Of a stretch of DNA of 64,000 nucleotides, positions 59,917 through 64,000 are shown one piece after another; position 1 is the stretch's first letter, and each line of letters starts with the position of its first letter. The notes below the pieces were generated by a model. It saw nothing but the letters and a program-made list of their open reading frames with translations, was not told where the DNA came from and ran no database searches. The position numbers and the translations under genes were made by a program. Origin of the DNA: Lachnospiraceae bacterium (lineage in GTDB: Bacteria > Bacillota > Clostridia > Lachnospirales > Lachnospiraceae); contig SVFM01000011.1 in NCBI GenBank assembly GCA_015056865.1, positions 1 through 64,000 of the forward strand, written 5' to 3'.

Positions 59917-61236
59917 TTATAATAAAACTTCTACTTCACTATCATAATACTGTTCTTGGAATCTGACCGCCTCAGTGATTTCTTTCGCGGTAAAGCTCAT
60001 TCCTTCCGGTGCCGCAACAAGTTTATCTTCAACATCGTTGCGCCGATGTACAATGCCGATAATTCGTGCGGTATATTCCTTTACCGGAGTATCAACACCC
60101 AACAAATAAACATCAAGCTCTTCGCTATCACCGCCAATCACATGTGGTATATATCCATAGTTGACGGGATAGAGGATATCGCCATGCTTCGGGTGAATAC
60201 TTCCCTTCGGTCTATCGATCGAAATATCAACTGTTTTCCCCAAAAACGAATTGACCAATGCCTTTCTCAGTGTATATACAATAAAGTCGTGCTTTCCTTT
60301 GAGGTATTTTTCCCTTCCACCGTCAATAGGAGCTTGTTCGGCAAGTGAAACCTTCAAATCTTCATACGCTTTCGCAACTGTCGGCGTGCCGCCCAGATAA
60401 TCTCTGAAGTTTATATAGTTTATCCATTCCATACTGCCGGTTAATACAACGTGAATAAAATGCGTCTGAAGATCTCCGGAACCATCATAATAGTTTCCGC
60501 AAGCAAACAACAGTTGATTTCGAAGAGACGCTTGTGCATTTGGACGATAGTAAAAGCCATCATCTCTTAGTTCTTTTTCGAAAGCTAAGATATCCTCAAA
60601 ATCATCAACTGCAAGCGCAATATCAATGATTGGCTTAGCCTTTATTGTGGAAATGGATGTACTGCCCACATGCTGAATATCCTTAATGACATTACCCAAT
60701 ATCTTTCTCAAACGTACAATCGTGTTCTGCGCTTCGATTTCCCATGCTTTCTCGTGTTCGCACAGTTTCACAGTTCCTCGTTTTAATCCGATAGGATGGA
60801 GAATATACTTCTGGTTCGGATAACCCATCTCTTCAATCAGAACATCCTCTACAAACCCATATTTCTCGTACAAAGCTCTTGGTGCAGGGCCTTTTTCATC
60901 ATCGGCTCTAAATGTAGAAACGGATATTTCCTTTGTCCTATCCAAATTCCGGAGAGCTTCGTCCATAAGTATGGTCGCAACACCACGCCGACGATAATCG
61001 GGAGAGACTGCAAGACAACAGATCATGTTGTGTCCTCTCGAAAACAGCATGACGCCTGCAATTTCATTTCCTTCTTTCACGCAAATAGCCTGCAGTTTTC
61101 CCATAAATCTTAGAACGGTGGCTTTATGCTCATCCAGCTTCTCTTGAGTCTCAAGACCGGGAAAATTCCATCTGACCCGTGTTACAAGACTCATCCAGTT
61201 TTCAATATCTTCAGGCACTCCATAAAAAAGCTGCAC
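59917..61236 (-). CDS. GNAT acetyltransferase - GrpB - pyrophosphatase-like fusion
   Basis: A 439-residue three-domain protein. Residues 1-150 are a GNAT fold with the acetyl-CoA loop VSPDYRRRGVATILMDEAL. About 155-325 is GrpB/UPF0157 (IQHVGSTSISTIKAKPIIDIALAV, FIHVVLTGSMEWINYINFRDYL), a nucleotidyltransferase-like fold. About 340-435 resembles inorganic pyrophosphatase (HPKHGDILYPVNYGYIPHVIGGDSEELDVYLLG). Together they could modify a small substrate with acetyl or nucleotide groups and hydrolyse released pyrophosphate, but that chemistry is a guess. Confidence 0.8.
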   Translation of the reverse strand: MQLFYGVPEDIENWMSLVTRVRWNFPGLETQEKLDEHKATVLRFMGKLQAICVKEGNEIAGVMLFSRGHNMICCLAVSPDYRRRGVATILMDEALRNLDRTKEISVSTFRADDEKGPAPRALYEKYGFVEDVLIEEMGYPNQKYILHPIGLKRGTVKLCEHEKAWEIEAQNTIVRLRKILGNVIKDIQHVGSTSISTIKAKPIIDIALAVDDFEDILAFEKELRDDGFYYRPNAQASLRNQLLFACGNYYDGSGDLQTHFIHVVLTGSMEWINYINFRDYLGGTPTVAKAYEDLKVSLAEQAPIDGGREKYLKGKHDFIVYTLRKALVNSFLGKTVDISIDRPKGSIHPKHGDILYPVNYGYIPHVIGGDSEELDVYLLGVDTPVKEYTARIIGIVHRRNDVEDKLVAAPEGMSFTAKEITEAVRFQEQYYDSEVEVLL

Positions 61237-61340
61237 TTTCCTCTATCTCCGTTCATCATTTAATCTTTAAACACTAATTCCAAATATCTTTTGTTCCCTG
61301 AATTCAAAACTGCTGTTTAATGTACATTGAATACCCTTTC

Positions 61341-62597
61341 TCAATATACCTCCAAGCTGTTTTCATTTAACAGAAATTCAAAAACTCCCATAGTAATCAA
61401 TCCATACTCGTCAATTTCCATTTTTATATCATCCTTGACGATTACAAACTTTTTGAAAGAATCATTTAGTTTGTTCAAGGATTTTTTCTCCTGCTTCATC
61501 TTTTCTTCTGTTGGCATCTCAAAAGCTGACTGAATATAATATTTCTTGTTGCCCTTGTTGGCAATAAAGTCTATCTCCAGTTGCTTTCGGACAGTCTTTC
61601 CCTCTGCGCTTGTTTCAAAGGTTTCCACCACTCCCACATCTACCCGGTACCCCCGGCTACGAAGCTCGTTGTAAATGATATTTTCCATGATGTGGTTCTC
61701 TTCCTGCTGTCTGAAATTAAGACGGGCATTTCTAAGTCCTACATCCTCAAAGTAGTATTTTGCCGGCGTATCTATATACTTCTTACCTTTCACATCAAAT
61801 CGCACAGCTTTTTCCAACATAAAGGCATCCATCAGATAATCAAGGTACTGTTTGATTGTCTTATCTGACAAAGTCTTCTGGCTAATGCTCTTAAAAGCAT
61901 TGGAGAGCTTTAACGGATTGGTTAATGATCCCATTGCGGAAGCAACGATATCCACCAGAATATCAAGTTCATCATCTGTTTTAATATTATTTCTGTCTTT
62001 AATATCTTTAAGGTAGATATTGGAAAACAGAGAGATCAGATACTCCGCTTTTAATTCATCGCTCTTTCTCGACAATATCAACGGCAATCCACCATAGGTA
62101 TAATAATCTTTCCACGCATCTCTCACACTATCATAAGCGGTATGAAATTCGCTGAAGGAAAGGGGAAATACTCTGACTTCATCTCCCCTGCCTCTGAACT
62201 CAGTCAATATATCGCTGGAGAGGAACTTGGAATTGCTGCCGGTCACATAAATGTCCAGATTTTCAATATGCATAAGTCCATTGATTAAATCCGCAAAATT
62301 ACTGTTGAGCATCTGAATTTCATCTAAGAAAACATAGTACATCTTGTCATCTTTTATCTGTTCTTTTACATATTTGTAGAGTTTTATGGCATCCCTGTAT
62401 TCTATATTTTCAATATCATCCAACGCCATGGTAATAATATGTTCGCTGTCTATTCCTTGGCCCGTCAGTTCTTTCTTATACAACTGAAACAGCAGATAAG
62501 ATTTACCGCATCGTCTGATTCCGGTAATAACTTTAACCAGACCATTTTCTTTTCTATCCAATAATTTTTTTATATATCTGTCTCTTTTAATCTCCAT
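61341..62597 (-). CDS. AAA ATPase with DUF4143 domain
   Basis: A 418-residue ATPase. The ATG at 62597 has GGGGGAAATC. N-terminal AAA_14 domain with GIRRCGKSYLLFQLYKKEL (Walker A, about residues 26-44), YYVFLDEIQML (Walker B), DIYVTGSNSKFLSS (sensor), GRGDEVRVFPLSFSEF. The C-terminal DUF4143 part (about 215-400) has a nuclease-like core with LEIDFIANKGNKKYYIQS. The family is abundant in gut anaerobes with unknown role. Its promoter is bracketed by two copies of a 35-bp repeat. Confidence 0.88.
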   Translation of the reverse strand: MEIKRDRYIKKLLDRKENGLVKVITGIRRCGKSYLLFQLYKKELTGQGIDSEHIITMALDDIENIEYRDAIKLYKYVKEQIKDDKMYYVFLDEIQMLNSNFADLINGLMHIENLDIYVTGSNSKFLSSDILTEFRGRGDEVRVFPLSFSEFHTAYDSVRDAWKDYYTYGGLPLILSRKSDELKAEYLISLFSNIYLKDIKDRNNIKTDDELDILVDIVASAMGSLTNPLKLSNAFKSISQKTLSDKTIKQYLDYLMDAFMLEKAVRFDVKGKKYIDTPAKYYFEDVGLRNARLNFRQQEENHIMENIIYNELRSRGYRVDVGVVETFETSAEGKTVRKQLEIDFIANKGNKKYYIQSAFEMPTEEKMKQEKKSLNKLNDSFKKFVIVKDDIKMEIDEYGLITMGVFEFLLNENSLEVY

Positions 62598-62605
62598 GAT
62601 TTCCC

Positions 62606-62640
62606 CCGAATTTTTGTGGCAACTCACATTTTCTCGAAAA
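62606..62640. repeat. 35-bp repeat, copy A (5' leader of the AAA/DUF4143 gene)
   Basis: Begins CCGAATTTTTGT and contains CACATTTTCT. It overlaps the ribosome site region of the gene at 62597. Copies B (62681-62715) and C (63116-63150) lie in the same orientation. Confidence 0.75.
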
Positions 62641-62641
62641 T

Positions 62642-62671
62642 AGTATATCACATATTTTATCTATTATTCAA
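62642..62671 (-). promoter_or_regulatory. Promoter of the AAA/DUF4143 gene
   Basis: Minus strand TTGAAT (62671-62666), 18-nt spacer, TATACT (62647-62642). It lies exactly between repeat copies A and B. Confidence 0.6.
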
Positions 62672-62680
62672 CATATCATT

Positions 62681-62715
62681 CCGAATTTTTGTGGGAAATT
62701 ACATTTTCTTGATAT
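62681..62715. repeat. 35-bp repeat, copy B
   Basis: CCGAATTTTTGTGGG followed by ACATTTTCTTGA. It is 75 bp from copy A and lies just upstream of the -35 of the AAA/DUF4143 promoter. Confidence 0.75.
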
Positions 62716-62773
62716 TTCCCGACAACCCCAATTCATCTTCCGTAAATCCAAACATGTAATCCTCGTCCCTACT

Positions 62774-63154
62774 ATGAGAAATTCATATCTGCGCCGCATC
62801 TTCCACGCTTATGCCTTCATCTTCCGTCTCCACACCCTCCAGGTCAAAGACCGCATTACATACCGGACACACCTACTGCCTGTCCCCTTCATAAATAAAT
62901 CGTATTTCTATAAAGTAGGTAACAATATCAAGTATCTTCGTGATGCACTTGGTGAAACACAAGACCAACTAGGCCTCGCTATAGGCGAAAGCAAATCATC
63001 TGTTAGTCAGGTAGAAACTGGAATTCGTCCACCCACACTCGATTTTCTTATTAAATTAGCAAAACATTTTTGTATTACTATAGATGAGATTTTATTTAGT
63101 GATTTATCATATATTCCGAATTTTTGTAGTGAATCGCATTTTCTTAAAATATAA
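62774..63154 (+). CDS. XRE-type regulator, probably truncated or with altered ends
   Basis: The reliable part is residues about 48-110 (VGNNIKYLRDALGETQDQLGLAIGESKSSVSQVETG), a helix-turn-helix. The first 40 residues overlap an antisense remnant of another gene and look spurious; no ATG, GTG or TTG occurs between there and the domain, so the native start may be lost. The last 14 residues come from repeat copy C (63116-63150). Could be a decayed regulator or use a non-standard start. Confidence 0.5.
   Translation: MRNSYLRRIFHAYAFIFRLHTLQVKDRITYRTHLLPVPFINKSYFYKVGNNIKYLRDALGETQDQLGLAIGESKSSVSQVETGIRPPTLDFLIKLAKHFCITIDEILFSDLSYIPNFCSESHFLKI
62783..62872 (-). pseudogene. Remnant of a zinc-ribbon protein gene
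   Basis: On the minus strand the codons read VCPVCNAVFDLEGVETED, then EGISVEDAAQI and a stop, preceded by an in-frame TAG. The Cys-x2-Cys start and acidic tail look like the C-terminus of a small zinc-ribbon protein. Too short to function; evidence that this stretch is decayed accessory DNA. Confidence 0.45.
63116..63150. repeat. 35-bp repeat, copy C (3' end of the XRE gene)
   Basis: CCGAATTTTTGTAGT then GCATTTTCTTAAAAT, same orientation as copies A and B, forming the last codons of the XRE frame. Confidence 0.7.
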
Positions 63155-63643
63155 TTATTGCAATATGCGCCAGCGTCTCTGGCTATAGTCACTCAGGATC
63201 CCGAAAGATTGTCCGATAGATTTGCAAAATAAAATAAAAGCGGATGATTTTAAAACACATTTGCAACTCCTTGTTCAGATAGATTTCTATAGTTTTAGTG
63301 ATATATACGCCAAAAGTAGTCCTTTTCGAGCATTTTTTACTCATAAAAGCAGATAAATTCTTGTATCGTACATTTTACGGATGAAACTAATAGCAGATTT
63401 TAGGGATTTTCAGCAGATAGATTTCACTTATCTGATAAGTCTATCTGCCGGGAGCTCTGTGCAAGCTCTGTTACGGCGGATAGATTTTTGACCTGTAATT
63501 CTACCTCAGTAAGAAAACAAACTCTAACGCTGGCAACTATCTTTTCCCTCTTTCTTCCAACTCACATTACAGCACTTCCTGCAGCTATAAAAAATGCCGA
63601 ATATACAAGGTATTTTCCACTTTCTTCACTCAAAATCTCCAAT
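63155..63643. other. Gene-free stretch between the XRE gene and purL
   Basis: No convincing gene. It holds AGATAGATTT three times (within 63276-63290, 63411-63425 and, as GGATAGATTT, 63478-63488) and an inverted pair GCAGATAGA (63413-63421) with TCTATCTGC (63440-63448). It also holds GTAGTCCTTTTCGAGC (63316-63331), which resembles 3385-3401 upstream of sipW. The short plus-strand frame from 63488 is antisense to the purL terminator region and has no ribosome site. Confidence 0.5.
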
Positions 63644-63690
63644 AAAAAAACGACCCTGCGGGCTCACATCGGAACCCTTACAAGGTCGTA
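63644..63690 (-). terminator. Terminator of purL
   Basis: Minus strand ACGACC (63689-63684) pairs with GGTCGT (63655-63650), with further internal pairing, and is followed by seven T. It begins about 28 nt after the purL stop. Confidence 0.85.
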
Positions 63691-63717
63691 TTTTCTCTTT
63701 ATTTTTGTGCTTATTTT

Positions 63718-64000
63718 TTACTTAAAGTACTCCACACCGGATTCAAATATCTTCAAATCCTGCTCTCCGTAGATATTCACGGCCACGCTGGCACCTCTTC
63801 TCTCCACATGGGCCATCTTACCAAAGCATCTGCCGTCCGGTGAGGTAATACCCTCGATGGCTGCGTAGGAACCGTTGATGTTCCACTCCTCATCCATGGA
63901 CACATTGCCATTGATATCTGCATACTGGGTTGCCACCTGGCCGTTTGCAAAGAGTTTGTCGATCCACTCCTTCGGTGCTACAAAGCGGCCTTCGCCGTGG
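63718..64000 (-). CDS. purL: Phosphoribosylformylglycinamidine synthase, C-terminal part (5' end outside window)
   Basis: The last 94 codons are visible. On the minus strand the frame reads HGEGRFVAPKEWIDKLFANG, then QVATQYADINGN, GSYAAIEGITSPDGRCFGKM and AHVERRGASVAVNIYG. This is the glutaminase (GATase) end of the large one-chain PurL, with the catalytic His-x-Glu at HGEGRF and the SPDGR-GxMxHxER block. It makes FGAM in purine synthesis. Ends in the terminator at 63644-63690. Confidence 0.92.
   Translation of the reverse strand, partial: HGEGRFVAPKEWIDKLFANGQVATQYADINGNVSMDEEWNINGSYAAIEGITSPDGRCFGKMAHVERRGASVAVNIYGEQDLKIFESGVEYFK

Noticed and set aside
63488..63772. Plus-strand 94-codon frame near the right end
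   Set aside because: It overlaps the purL end and terminator, lacks a ribosome site and has no family resemblance.

Overview
The window is a chromosomal stretch of a low- to mid-GC Gram-positive bacterium, most probably a gut Clostridia of the Lachnospiraceae type. This is inferred from a dgt-dnaG-rpoD-trmK macromolecular-synthesis operon, a type A RNase P RNA, pyrBI encoding a zinc-containing aspartate carbamoyltransferase, an SfsA-MutY fusion, a class I acetate/propionate-type CoA-transferase, a SipW/TasA-type matrix system and a GH95 fucosidase. Most genes lie on the minus strand in short operons with clear AGGAGG-like ribosome binding sites. No tRNA, rRNA operon, CRISPR array or complete insertion sequence was seen.

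Region 1 (1-6.3 kb) is surface/accessory DNA. A minus-strand operon encodes a SipW-type signal peptidase and four TasA/camelysin-like secreted proteins (the last is cut by the window edge). Immediately upstream lie about 460 bp without genes and then a tyrosine recombinase. That gap carries two 17-bp near-identical copies of one site in inverted orientation (3331-3347 and 3610-3626). They bracket a good promoter that now points away from the operon and runs straight into an intrinsic terminator. I read this as a recombinase-controlled invertible promoter (phase-variable matrix operon), captured in the OFF orientation. An ORF6N/PLD-like protein and an XRE regulator follow.

Region 2 (6.3-24 kb) is mostly housekeeping: CoA-disulfide/persulfide reductase with rhodanese domain, a GT2 glycosyltransferase, SfsA-MutY, a 5'-nucleotidase, a DUF1653 protein, a frameshifted AlbA_2-type regulator, a surface-polysaccharide set (acyltransferase, large membrane protein, SGNH hydrolase), and a folate cluster (folC-folE-HD hydrolase-folP-folBK). 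Two copies of a roughly 200-nt hairpin element, with a conserved core but unrelated self-complementary arms, sit directly in front of the DUF1653 gene and folP.

Region 3 (24-45.6 kb): nitroreductase and pyrBI on the plus strand; a zinc-handling operon (His-rich CobW GTPase, CobW-YcgQ fusion, ZIP transporter, then ylmH); a deacetylase-like protein; a class II aldolase homologue lacking zinc ligands; an operon of a zinc-ribbon ABC exporter, DUF1854 protein and cyclic-di-AMP receptor; GH95 fucosidase and a trypsin-like lipoprotein; rnpB; a nucleoside kinase; and trmK-rpoD-dnaG-dgt.

Region 4 (45.7-64 kb): a 2862-residue LPXTG-like adhesin with a VWA head and about ten isopeptide-type stalk repeats; a LysR regulator divergent from a CoA-transferase; then an accessory island with a DUF4160/DUF2442-HTH toxin-antitoxin-like pair, DUF975, DUF1848, a GNAT-GrpB-pyrophosphatase fusion and an AAA/DUF4143 ATPase whose promoter is flanked by a 35-bp repeat. 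The 3' end of purL closes the window.
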